Counted from the first letter of the stretch, positions 27,886 through 35,666 are shown. The stretch is DNA of 64,000 nt from Niastella sp. OAS944 (GCA_024809215.1 JANUBW010000010.1:1-64000); one strand, 5' to 3'. Made by a program: numbers and translations. Notes: generated by a model from the sequence alone, not told the origin.

Positions 27886-27987
27886 GAATGTCCTGCAGGA
27901 AAGCATTGAACCATATCGGTGGTGCCGTTGCTTTTGTTGCCGGCAGGCAGTAAGCATTAAGTATTATGCAGTTGCTGCAGGACATTC
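27886..27987. repeat. 13-bp perfect inverted repeat between paralogues
   Basis: GAATGTCCTGCAG at 27886-27898 is exactly complementary to CTGCAGGACATTC at 27975-27987, with 76 bases between. Each arm ends in the palindrome CTGCAG. It lies in the leader of DUF6266-like copy 1. It could be a pair of regulator sites or the ends of a small lost insertion; no transposase is seen. Confidence 0.55.
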
Positions 27988-28013
27988 GAAAGCGGGTATG
28001 GATGCGTGTGTTA

Positions 28014-28649
28014 TTACGTGATGGTTACAACACCCGTGTATTTACTGGGCGATGTTTGTTTGCCATCGGCAGAAATAAACGCCAGCCATGTGTGCACTTC
28101 CTGGCCTTTGAAACGTGCTACGGCAAGGGAAGCGGTACCTGTGCTGCGGTCAGCACCTTTTAGCGTGAACAAGCATTGATCCATTGCTTCGCAGTACACA
28201 ACCAATAAGGCTTTGTCGTTGGCGGCAATTTCAGGGTCAGCTTCATATGACCAGGTAAAAACTACCTGGCCGGCTTCTACTTTAACGGCTTCATTGCTTT
28301 CGCCATGCAATCTGCCCCGGCTTACCAGCACCTTCGGATAGTCGATGCGGTAATTGGGTGAATCGCCAGTGATCGCATAATTCAGCACGTCCCGTACACC
28401 TGCATTGTAGCCCGACATTCTAACAGCATAACTTTTGTAACCGGCGGTTAGCACTTTTTTTACCGCTACTGCAAATTTTACTGCCAGTGCCATTTTTGCC
28501 TGCTGCTCCTGCTGGGCAGTGGTGGCAGGTTTGCTACTTGGTTTTGGAAGACTGCGTACTACAGCAATGTCATTCCATTCGCTAATAACTACATCGTTTA
28601 CGGTTCCGGATATTGATCCTATTGAACCTCTTTTTTTAATACGTCCCAT
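28014..28649 (-). CDS. DUF6266-like protein, copy 2
   Basis: A 211-residue protein with the typical DUF6266-like opening (MGRIKKRGSIGSISGTVNDVVISEWNDI shortened here: Gly-rich start followed by VVxSxWxD). The core VVFTWSYEADPEIAANDK, LLVVYCEAMDQC and HTWLAFISADGKQ follows. The C terminus ends SKYTGVVTIT. It has no signal or membrane segment. It is the upstream member of a tandem pair and lies directly beside the phased repeat arrays at 28761-29055, which form its 5' flank. Confidence 0.7.
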   Translation of the reverse strand: MGRIKKRGSIGSISGTVNDVVISEWNDIAVVRSLPKPSSKPATTAQQEQQAKMALAVKFAVAVKKVLTAGYKSYAVRMSGYNAGVRDVLNYAITGDSPNYRIDYPKVLVSRGRLHGESNEAVKVEAGQVVFTWSYEADPEIAANDKALLVVYCEAMDQCLFTLKGADRSTGTASLAVARFKGQEVHTWLAFISADGKQTSPSKYTGVVTIT

Positions 28650-28760
28650 GATAATTGGGTTTTAATTGTTAAGAAATAAAAAAACTAACGGAACCGGAGC
28701 TGTGTGTAACCGGTTTAACACTTGTTCCGATTTCCACAACAAACATACAGCGGCTTAAAA

Positions 28761-28841
28761 TGACCAATCCTGCAATTGCCTGGAATACCTTGTTTTAACC
28801 TGTTTAAACCTGTTTATACCTTGTTTCACCTTGAATTATCC
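28761..28841. repeat. 10-bp phased repeat array (TGTTTAAACC type)
   Basis: CC pairs end successive units at 28770, 28780, 28789, 28800, 28810, 28820, 28830 and 28841, giving spacings of 10, 9, 11, 10, 10, 10 and 11. The best units are TGTTTTAACC, TGTTTAAACC, TGTTTATACC and TTGTTTCACC. It is noncoding and lies upstream of the DUF6266-like gene. Confidence 0.65.
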
Positions 28842-28919
28842 CTTTTTGACGTTTTTGTCGTGATATTATCAAGGGCTTAAAGATGACAGCACTGGTTGAT
28901 CTTCGTTTTTGGTTCGTTC

Positions 28920-29055
28920 TTTGGCTACCTTTTGGCTACCTGTTTACTACCCAAATACTACCCATGTACCAGGGAAAAACAATTATTTTACTACCCTTTT
29001 ACTACCCCCTGTCATTGGGAAAGGGGTAGCAAATAGCTAGCAAAAGGGTAGTGTT
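28920..29055. repeat. 11-bp phased repeat array with inverted half
   Basis: Eight consecutive 11-base units run from 28920 to 29007. They read TTTGGCTACCT twice, GTTTACTACCC, AAATACTACCC, two degenerate units, then TTTTACTACCC twice. After 15 bases three units of the opposite orientation follow in the same 11-base phase (GGGGTAGCAAA, TAGCTAGCAAA, AGGGTAGTGTT, 29023-29055). The outermost ACTACCCTTTT/AAAAGGGTAGT is a perfect dyad. The spacers are as regular as the repeats. There is no coding potential. Confidence 0.8.
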
Positions 29056-29132
29056 TAAGCAGTATATAGGTAGGGAATGGGTTAACCAGGAACGAAGCCA
29101 GAACGAAGCAAGATTAACGGTATACAAAAAAA

Positions 29133-29154
29133 ATCACCACAAGGTTGTGGTGAT
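29133..29154 (-). terminator. Terminator of the tandem-module gene
   Basis: ATCACCACAA (29133-29142) and TTGTGGTGAT (29145-29154) form a perfect dyad. On the minus strand it is followed by a run of eight T. It ends the leftward gene at 29184, about 30 bases downstream of the stop. Confidence 0.85.
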
Positions 29155-29183
29155 CGTTACAGGAGAGATTGTAAGTCGTAAAT

Positions 29184-29918
29184 TCAAAACCTTGGTTCAT
29201 CTGTTGTCTCATCATACATGTGCGCAAGCGCTTTTCTTACATCATCTTCATCAACATGATGGGCCTGGCAAAAAAGCCTTATCGACATAAATCGTTGTTT
29301 GGGAAGGTTATGCTCTTCCCGGGCTTCCTTGAACATTTCTCGTGCAGTGTCGATGTGAAGGCCTAAAATTTGTGCCGCTTCGAAAGGCCGTATAACGGTG
29401 CGCCAATTTTTAAATGCAGGGCTGCACATGGGTTCGCCAAGCGGATTATTTATATGCCAAATTCTTAACCGATTTTTAAGGATCTCAAAATTTTCCATGA
29501 TCCCGTTTTGCAGATTTTCTTTAATATCATTCAGCTTGCGTGGCGGCCCCTCGTGTATGTCAACAGTTGTGTTGATCGCAGTTTTTCCATTTTTTACAGG
29601 AGGTAATGGGCCATGTGTTTTCTGTGAAGCAAGGAATACCTGGATAAACATTTCGTCGATATTCATGTGGTCGCAAAAGTCAAACGATCTAACTTCCCAG
29701 CTTTCATCTTTACCGAGTTTTTTTCGCACGTTGTTTAAATGTATTTCGGCCTCAAGGTCGTCGCAGTTCATAATAGCAACTACATCTTCCTTTGTAAGGG
29801 TTAACGTAAGTTGTTGCGTAGGGTAGAAGTGGGTAATAACGTTGTATTGATTACACTTTTCAAACTCCATTAAACGTTTTATACGCTTAATTTCAATACG
29901 TTCATTTTCTGATAACAT
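29184..29918 (-). CDS. Hypothetical protein with two HTH-like modules
   Basis: A 244-residue soluble protein, family not recognised. Two stretches share one pattern with each other and with the protein at 26595-26987. The first is LTKEDVVAIMNCDDLEAEI ... EVRSFDFCDHMNIDEMFI (about residues 40-95). The second is RPFEAAQILGLHIDTAREMF ... FMSIRLFCQAHHVDEDDV (about 176-232). Each is two helical halves of roughly 25 residues joined by a charged linker, as expected for a HTH-type DNA-binding unit used in tandem. It lies next to the phased repeat arrays, which makes it a candidate to bind them; that is inference. Confidence 0.6.
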   Translation of the reverse strand: MLSENERIEIKRIKRLMEFEKCNQYNVITHFYPTQQLTLTLTKEDVVAIMNCDDLEAEIHLNNVRKKLGKDESWEVRSFDFCDHMNIDEMFIQVFLASQKTHGPLPPVKNGKTAINTTVDIHEGPPRKLNDIKENLQNGIMENFEILKNRLRIWHINNPLGEPMCSPAFKNWRTVIRPFEAAQILGLHIDTAREMFKEAREEHNLPKQRFMSIRLFCQAHHVDEDDVRKALAHMYDETTDEPRF

Positions 29919-29974
29919 AGTTTACAACATTTATAAATTTAGCAGGTGGTTATGTTGGGCTACGCTTATGCAAA

Positions 29975-30643
29975 TTAAACAACAGGCGCCTTAGCCTTAA
30001 AAAGCTCCGATACTACCTGGTCTACATTACAAATAAAAACATTGTCGTAGTTTTTAAATTGTTTGAACCCGCATCGTTGCCAGAATGCGTTTAATTTCCA
30101 TTGAGCTTTTTCGGGGTCTTTTTCCAGGTTGTCGAGCTCTATGCCCATTCGGGGGTATAAGGAATTGGGATCGAGCTGTGCAGGCTCGTTATGTGCAATA
30201 ACAATATACCCGCACATACCTTTCATTTGCTCAATAAAACCTTTCAAAACCTCTTCGCCTAACCCCTTATTTCTAAAGTAGGCAGAAATACCAAAATGAA
30301 TAAGCAACACAATGTTGAAGTTGGAAGCGGCTCCTATTTCATCAATAGTTTCCTGGCTAATTTTTGTATAGTCAAGGTCGAATAATGCCTGGCTATGGGC
30401 TTGCATGGAGAGAAACGGTACGTCGGTCATGTCAATACCGTGCACCATAGCCAAGCTTTGATTATAGGTAGCCCAGGTAATGGCCCCAATTTTGGAACCT
30501 TCATCTTCTTCATCGTTTATATCGTCATCAGTCTCAGCTGTCCAATACATTATAGAAGCAAAGGTGTGTGGACACAGATCACCCCAATACCCCTTTACAC
30601 CAATGGGCATTGTTACGTCGTACTTGAGATACAGTTCGTACAT
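29975..30643 (-). CDS. GNAT-like acetyltransferase, copy 1
   Basis: A 222-residue protein from ATG 30643 (the in-frame ATG 30703 would put the duplicated leader inside the gene). The central region looks like a GNAT acetyl-CoA-binding motif A (SAYFRNKGLGEEVLKGFIEQM, core R-N-K-G-L-G), followed by a strand (GYIVIAHNEP) and the motif-B-like helix LNAFWQRCGF. The N-terminal 90 residues are unusual and acidic. The gene at 31513-32193 is a close paralogue with the same leader. The fold call is moderate; the substrate is unknown. Confidence 0.6.
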   Translation of the reverse strand: MYELYLKYDVTMPIGVKGYWGDLCPHTFASIMYWTAETDDDINDEEDEGSKIGAITWATYNQSLAMVHGIDMTDVPFLSMQAHSQALFDLDYTKISQETIDEIGAASNFNIVLLIHFGISAYFRNKGLGEEVLKGFIEQMKGMCGYIVIAHNEPAQLDPNSLYPRMGIELDNLEKDPEKAQWKLNAFWQRCGFKQFKNYDNVFICNVDQVVSELFKAKAPVV

Positions 30644-30713
30644 ACAATAAGAAATTAAAAGATGATTGAAAGCTGTTTGTTGCCAGCTAATCAGGGAAAC
30701 CATTTACCAAACT

Positions 30714-30737
30714 CAGGAGTATCAATTGCAGGAGTAT
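30714..30737. repeat. Direct repeat CAGGAGTAT x2 in duplicated leader
   Basis: CAGGAGTAT at 30714-30722 and 30729-30737, 15 bases apart with CAATTG between, lies about 70-95 bases upstream of GNAT copy 1. The block recurs at 32264-32287 upstream of copy 2, so the element was kept after duplication. Confidence 0.5.
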
Positions 30738-30866
30738 TAAAGATAAGAAAAATGATGTATGATGGGAAAAATGCAATTGTCTTTGTTTTGTATTTATTAA
30801 TAGTAATGTGCTTGATATACACTTTCTCTAACTATATCTTTGACGGCAACCACTTTCATCTGATTC

Positions 30867-31505
30867 ATGAAAAAAATAATTCAAACCCTGGCCCTGCTGC
30901 TGTGTTTGCAGATAGTAAAAGCTGAAACTCCCGTCTGGCGGATAAAGCTAACTATAGAGCAAAAAGATGGTACAAAAACAGTGGATTATATTTCGTTTAT
31001 AGAAGGGGGTATTTCCAAAGATTCGTTGAAGAATACCCGCTATTTGATCAGCCGGTTCGACAGGCTGGATGCACAACAGCAGGATAATAATATCTCGCTT
31101 TTTACTACCCGAATTGCCTACAAATACAGATCAATTTGCGACCAACGCACCACTTCCGATGTGCCGTACATTAATGAGGTAAGTGTACCAACAAAACTGA
31201 TAAAGAAGATAACGGTACAAAGTATTTCAGAGGAAATGAACTATACCGAAATCATCAATAACCTAACAAGCACCGATACTGCATGGATGGTTACAAAACC
31301 CGTTAAAACAGTAAGTGCCAAAGGCGATATGTGTTCGTATGAATTGTATTTTCACGGGAATAACGATGAGCTGGCGAAACTTCTGGTGCAATTAAAAGTG
31401 CAATCCAAAAAAGTAGAGGAAAGCGGCGATTCCAGCAAGGTAGAAGCCATAATAAAAAAGATCACCCGCTTTAAAGTTGTGGTGATCCGGAACTGGACTT
31501 GTTAG
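30867..31505 (+). CDS. Secreted hypothetical protein
   Basis: A 212-residue protein with a signal peptide (IIQTLALLLCLQIVKA) and a soluble beta-rich domain (WRIKLTIEQKDGTKTVDYISF). It has two cysteines in the middle and end regions. No family is recognised. It is the only rightward gene between the two leftward GNAT-like copies, and may have been inserted with or after the duplication. Its last 50 bases also carry the terminator of the opposing GNAT copy 2. No repeats are seen in it. Confidence 0.6.
   Translation: MKKIIQTLALLLCLQIVKAETPVWRIKLTIEQKDGTKTVDYISFIEGGISKDSLKNTRYLISRFDRLDAQQQDNNISLFTTRIAYKYRSICDQRTTSDVPYINEVSVPTKLIKKITVQSISEEMNYTEIINNLTSTDTAWMVTKPVKTVSAKGDMCSYELYFHGNNDELAKLLVQLKVQSKKVEESGDSSKVEAIIKKITRFKVVVIRNWTC
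31452..31487 (-). terminator. Terminator embedded in the opposing gene
   Basis: GATCACC (31460-31466) pairs with GGTGATC (31481-31487). On the minus strand it is followed by TTTTTT (31459-31454). It serves GNAT copy 2 (stop at 31513) although it lies within the 3' end of the rightward gene. It shares the word ATCACCACAAC with the terminator at 29133. Confidence 0.65.
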
Positions 31506-31512
31506 TGCATTG

Positions 31513-32193
31513 CTACGAAACAGAAGTGCGCACAGCCTTACTGTAATCCGGCACTGCCTGCTCAACGTTGCAAATGAAAACATTGTCGTAATCTTTAAAT
31601 AATTTGAATCCACATCGTTGCCAGAAGGCGTTTAATTTATACTGTGCTTTTTCTGGATCTTTTTCCAGACTATCAAGCTCAGTGACTGGCTTTGCATATT
31701 CATAATCAGGATCACTAAGTCTTCCGAATTGCATAGGCTCGTTGCGTAGAATAATAATATAGCCGCATTTGCCTTTCATTTGCTCGATGAAATTTATCAA
31801 AACCTCTTTGCCTATACCCTTATTTCTCCAGGCGGATGAAATAAAAAAATCAATAAGTATTACAATATTGGAATTGCTGGCGGCGCCTATTTGTTTGATG
31901 GTTTCCCGGGTGATATGGGCGTAATCAAGCTCAAGTAATATCGGGAAATCGAATTGTAAATAAATGTCGGGTACATGGGTCATGTTGATACCGTTCGCGA
32001 TTGCTAACTCCTGTTTATAGATGATCCAGGCAAGGTTGCCAATCTTTGTACCTTCATTTTGATCGGCTTCTTCTTTTTCGGGGCAATACATTATATCGGT
32101 AAAGTTATGTTCGTGCAGTTCGCCCCAATATCGAGGACCACTAATACCAATGATGAATGTTTGCGTGTGTTTGAGATAGACTTCGTGCGCCAT
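31513..32193 (-). CDS. GNAT-like acetyltransferase, copy 2
   Basis: A 226-residue paralogue of the protein at 29975-30643. Nearly identical blocks are LNAFWQRCGFKLFKDYDNVF, IGAASNSNIVILIDFFIS and KEVLINFIEQMKGKCGYI. The putative acetyl-CoA loop reads WRNKGIGKEV. The N-terminal third is more diverged. About 100 bases upstream of the two genes are also conserved (30641-30745 against 32191-32295), so the duplicated unit included the promoter. Function is unknown; a GNAT fold is likely. Confidence 0.6.
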   Translation of the reverse strand: MAHEVYLKHTQTFIIGISGPRYWGELHEHNFTDIMYCPEKEEADQNEGTKIGNLAWIIYKQELAIANGINMTHVPDIYLQFDFPILLELDYAHITRETIKQIGAASNSNIVILIDFFISSAWRNKGIGKEVLINFIEQMKGKCGYIIILRNEPMQFGRLSDPDYEYAKPVTELDSLEKDPEKAQYKLNAFWQRCGFKLFKDYDNVFICNVEQAVPDYSKAVRTSVS

Positions 32194-32263
32194 ACAATAA
32201 ATAATGTATCACGTGATTGAAAGGTGTTAGTTGCCAGCAAATCAGGGAGGCCGTTACCAAACT

Positions 32264-32287
32264 CAGGAGTATCAATTGCAGGAGGAT
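32264..32287. repeat. Direct repeat in leader of GNAT copy 2
   Basis: CAGGAGTAT (32264-32272) and CAGGAGGAT (32279-32287) are 15 bases apart. This is the second copy of the element at 30714-30737. Confidence 0.5.
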
Positions 32288-32320
32288 TAAAGGTAGGTAA
32301 AAACGAGAATTGGAAAAATA

Positions 32321-33633
32321 TTAGTTGGAGTCATTTTCAGAAAAGATAGAGTCAATGGCTTCAGCCCGGTCTTTGGATATGGCAAAATATTCGCTTGCTT
32401 TTTCAGTGTTTCCAGATCGCTGATGAGCAAGGCCCAGGTAGTAATTGATCGTCCACGTACCCGGATCTATCTTCTCTGCCTGTTCAAGATACTTCAGTGC
32501 TTCTGACAGATCGTTTTTAAGCATATAATAAATGCCCAGATGGCGCCAGGTATACGAATTGTTATCGTTTAATTCCATGGCCCTTTGCAGATCGGGATAT
32601 GCAATATCTACCTCGCCCAACAGTAAAAGACAAATAGCCCCTGTTGTTGTATGGATGGTCCCAATTGGGCGATTTAGAAATGGCCTTATTGAATGCATCG
32701 ATGGCAGCACGATATTGTTTTGTTTGAATATATGCATAGCCAACAATGTTCAGCAAATAATCATCATTGGCATCTTTATTTAATAAAGTGTTGGCAGTTT
32801 CTATTATAAAGTCGAAGTTTTTCTCTTTCCATGCTTTGTAGATATTTGTATGGTCAAGAAATTGTTGTTCGCTTTTTTGAATATGCGCCTTTGTTAAAAG
32901 GGTATCGTTTGTAGTAATTAAGTAGTTATAATCCTGTTTAAAAAGTTCCCTGGTATTGCCATTCAAATGAGCAATAACTTTAGCAGGGTCATATTCGGTA
33001 ATATAACAAAGAAGTGCATTGGCGTAGCTGATCATTGGAATGGGCAGATAGCCAAGACTCAGTTCACCGTCGTTTGTTAAACAGGTATTGGCGATAAGAA
33101 CACCAAATCCGAAATAAATACAGGTGAGATCGGTTAATGGTTCCATATGGGGAGCGTGCCTGGAAATATATTCCCCACCTATCAGTTTAACATGAGCGAG
33201 TTCATGGGTTAAAATGGCTGTGGTTAGATGGTGATATTTAAGATACGATTGCTCTATATGGATTAGAAATGTTTTTTGGGTGCCCTCGAATTTATGTTGA
33301 TAGGTACGGGCAGGCCCTTCATAGCCCTTATCGGGCATAAAGAACGAATACCATTTTTGGGCTGGACGATCGTTGAAGATGTTAAGAACAACAGATGCAG
33401 GATCGATGTCCCAGCGTTTGCACAGGTTTTCCAGTATGCCTTGCAGTTGATTGTTGGCGGCTGACTTACCACTGGAGGCTGTTTTTTGTTTTGGAAGTAT
33501 AAAAGGAAGCTCTTTAGCTACTGCAAATGAAAAAGGATCTTATTAGCCAGTCGACGTTTTCTTCGATCCACTGTTTATCATCAGGCGTTACGGTTGGTTG
33601 CAGAGGGCGTTTTCTTTTGAATAAAGGGAGCAT
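32321..33633 (-). pseudogene. Frameshifted HExxH metallopeptidase/TPR protein
   Basis: One gene split over three frames. The N terminus starts at ATG 33633 (MLPLFKRKRPLQPTVTPDD) and runs to a run of five A at 33530-33534, where the frame is lost. The reading then continues in another frame with SFAVAKELPFILPKQK and on to the zinc-peptidase motif LTHELAH. TPR repeats follow (VGYAYIQTKQYRAAIDAFNKAI). The second break is at CCCC 32638-32641, inside a TPR (YNNRG then AICLLLLGEVDIAYPDLQRAM). Removing one base at each site gives a 436-residue protein with a final TPR pair. No in-frame start exists for the middle piece, so the break is real in this sequence. Both breaks are in homopolymers, so sequencing error is an alternative to decay. 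Confidence 0.8.
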
Positions 33634-33672
33634 GGTAGGGGGGTGGGGTTATCTTTTATGAGATTTATTCTC

Positions 33673-33903
33673 TTATGCGTTAAATTTACTCAACAGCTTT
33701 GATACAGGAACCTCCAGGCCTTTTGCCAGCTTTACCAATGTGGTGAAGTTGAAGTTCTTTCTACCATTCTCTATTTTTGAGAGGGTACCTTCGTTTATGC
33801 CCGTACGAACTTCAAGGTCCAGAAGAGTAAGTTTCTTTTCCTGCCTGAGTTGTTTTAGAATTGCTCCAAATTGTTCCAGTTCTTGTTTATTATCGTCTGT
33901 CAT
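33673..33903 (-). CDS. XRE-family transcriptional regulator
   Basis: A 76-residue Cro/C1-type helix-turn-helix protein from ATG 33903 (ATG 33924 in frame adds seven residues). The HTH is complete: LRQEKKLTLLDLEVRTGINEGTLSKIENGRKNFNFTTLVKLAKGL shortened here to its core TLLDLEVRTGINEGTLSKIE. There is no extra domain, as in small phage or defence-island regulators. It lies upstream of the broken peptidase gene on the same strand, which recalls XRE/peptidase regulator pairs; linkage is inferred. Confidence 0.85.
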   Translation of the reverse strand: MTDDNKQELEQFGAILKQLRQEKKLTLLDLEVRTGINEGTLSKIENGRKNFNFTTLVKLAKGLEVPVSKLLSKFNA

Positions 33904-34109
33904 TAGGCGTTTAAGATGCGGCAATTATTTAAAATAAAACTTGGCAGATACAGTGGTTTGGGTATAAATACCTATTGCTTATTATTAGTAGCATTCTTTA
34001 GTTATTCCCATTAAAAATTATGGATTGTAATTGGGCGACCTATGTGCGCCGGGCAGGGCTTTGTCTGGTAGTAAACTAATCTACTTTTTCGCACTATTAA
34101 ACTACTTGT

Positions 34110-34937
34110 ATGAAAACGTACAATAACCATCCCATTTATTATAACGAGCCAATTCGGCTGAACGAAGAACAAACGAAGAACCCTGACCTGGTCTTTGATG
34201 AGTTTTTTCAATGCTATCATTTAAATGAGGTACGCCAAACTATGTGGCAGTGGTTGGTGACTGTAGTTTCTGGTGCAGACAGTGCATCAAAAGACCCACA
34301 CGAACGAAATAATGATATGTTTTTCTATGAACAAATTGAAATGCTTGTAGAAGGCGTTTGGGTATTGCAACGGAAAGGTGGGCAGATGCGTGTAAGCGAT
34401 ACAAATGTTTCAGACACGTGTATTGGTAATACTAAAGATGCTAATAGTAGCCGGTTCAGCAAACCCATGCGGCTTGTTGAGAAAGCACATTCGCATCCCG
34501 AGGAAGTTATAAAGGAAGCGTTTTCAGAAGTGAGCTGGAGAGACCTTTATGAATATTTATTACCCACCTGGTTGCGGGTGGCTGTGGTGAGTAGTGAAAG
34601 TCCGTACAGTGATGGTGATGGCCGGGAGGTGCTGTATGCGTTTTATGATCAGTTGCTGGCGTTTGTTGAAGCGTTGTATATTATTTATGAGGCGCCTGAA
34701 GGGCATAATCCCAATTGTTTAAGTGAGGAACAGCTTGCTGATCCCAGGCGGGTGGTTTCCGCTTTCTTTCAACAGTTCACTATTGAATACATCCGCCGGG
34801 AGCTGCATGATTTTCTGGATGCTGCGTTGGGGTATGATGGTGTGTATCCTAATGGGTTTACGCCCTGGCAGGCGTGGATGGTGTATGGTCAGGTGGTTTG
34901 TTTGGTGGAGGGGGCGTGGAGGACCAGGTGTTGTTAG
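34110..34937 (+). CDS. Hypothetical protein with three tandem modules
   Basis: A 275-residue soluble protein that is three copies of one helical module, at about residues 16-86, 119-194 and 204-271. Each reads: an acidic start and a proline (NPDLVFDEFF, HPEEVIKEAF, DPRRVVSAFF), then a helix with Arg/Leu and a WL or FL pair (VRQTMWQWLV, LYEYLLPTWL, IRRELHDFLD), then a loop. It ends with FYEQIEMLVEGVW, FYDQLLAFVEALY or VYGQVVCLVEGAW. The family is unknown to me. The repeat pattern suggests a scaffold or protein-binding role. Codon use near the 3' end is G-rich, unlike the AT-rich genes that follow. Confidence 0.65.
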   Translation: MKTYNNHPIYYNEPIRLNEEQTKNPDLVFDEFFQCYHLNEVRQTMWQWLVTVVSGADSASKDPHERNNDMFFYEQIEMLVEGVWVLQRKGGQMRVSDTNVSDTCIGNTKDANSSRFSKPMRLVEKAHSHPEEVIKEAFSEVSWRDLYEYLLPTWLRVAVVSSESPYSDGDGREVLYAFYDQLLAFVEALYIIYEAPEGHNPNCLSEEQLADPRRVVSAFFQQFTIEYIRRELHDFLDAALGYDGVYPNGFTPWQAWMVYGQVVCLVEGAWRTRCC

Positions 34938-35056
34938 TGTTGACAGCTGAATACAAATAATAACTAAAGTTGAATGAAAAATAAAGTCTTTTCTTGATGA
35001 ACGTCAATTTATATAAACTACCTCTCTACATAATTTTTTATAGAAAATGCTCTACA

Positions 35057-35064
35057 TACTTTTG
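35057..35064 (+). promoter_or_regulatory. Candidate -7 box, TACTTTTG
   Basis: TACTTTTG matches TAnnTTTG and lies 20 bases before the DUF6934-like start. A T-rich stretch lies about 20 bases further up, but no clear TTTG -33 box. Confidence 0.45.
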
Positions 35065-35084
35065 CAGGCTTCATATGTTGTAGT

Positions 35085-35666
35085 ATGAGTAATCTTTATC
35101 ACAGATATGATATTACCGAAACCTCCGACGAGGTATCAACTAACTTTTTATTCTTTAGCAAAGGAGGAAATGAAGAGGAGGAGGTGCCAAAGATTATTCA
35201 ATTTACCTATATCAGGGATTATAAGAATACCCCTGTTTATAATCTTGGCTTCGGAGATTTTGATATGAATACCGGTTTTATAAACGATGAGGCAATGTCC
35301 GATAACGGGGATGTTTACCGAGTTTTTAATACTGTGTTGAGTACTGTGCCGTTTTTTTTTGAAAAGTATCCTAACGCAGCATTATTAGTTAGGGGTAGTG
35401 ATGGACGGACTGAATACGAATTTAACTGCAAGCAAAATTGCAAAAGAAAATGTATTGACTTGTGTCATAATTTTAATAGGAGGATGAGGCTTTACTGTAA
35501 TTATGTGTCAAGAAAGCACGGCCTTTTAAGAGTTGATTATCAATTTCTTGGAGGCTATGCTAACGATATAGGATGGTTTGACTTTACAGAGTTTGATCCT
35601 GGTAGCCTATATGAGTGTATAATAGTTTCAGGAAAAAGTTTAAATTTGATTTATGAAGCAAGATGA
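35085..35666 (+). CDS. DUF6934-like protein
   Basis: A 193-residue soluble protein that I recognise as similar to the Bacteroidota DUF6934 group (function unknown). Visible family blocks are KIIQFTYIRDYKNTPVYNLGFGD, shown here as its core VYNLGFGDFD, then DNGDVYRVFNTVLSTVPFF and FEKYPNAALLVRGSDGRTEYE. It has four cysteines in CKQNCKRKCIDLC. A 52-residue gene starts inside its last codons, overlapping by 14 bases, and a terminator follows, so the two make a closed two-gene unit. The compact, self-contained layout resembles toxin-antitoxin units; that is a guess. Confidence 0.7.
   Translation: MSNLYHRYDITETSDEVSTNFLFFSKGGNEEEEVPKIIQFTYIRDYKNTPVYNLGFGDFDMNTGFINDEAMSDNGDVYRVFNTVLSTVPFFFEKYPNAALLVRGSDGRTEYEFNCKQNCKRKCIDLCHNFNRRMRLYCNYVSRKHGLLRVDYQFLGGYANDIGWFDFTEFDPGSLYECIIVSGKSLNLIYEAR

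Noticed and set aside
28761-29055. CRISPR array or plasmid iteron origin.
   Set aside because: Units are 10-11 bases with no spacers and no Cas or Rep gene nearby; too short for CRISPR and not the usual 17-22 base iterons.
33263-33472. A 69-residue leftward ORF beside the broken peptidase gene.
   Set aside because: The region is covered by the third frame of the peptidase/TPR gene, which has the conserved residues.
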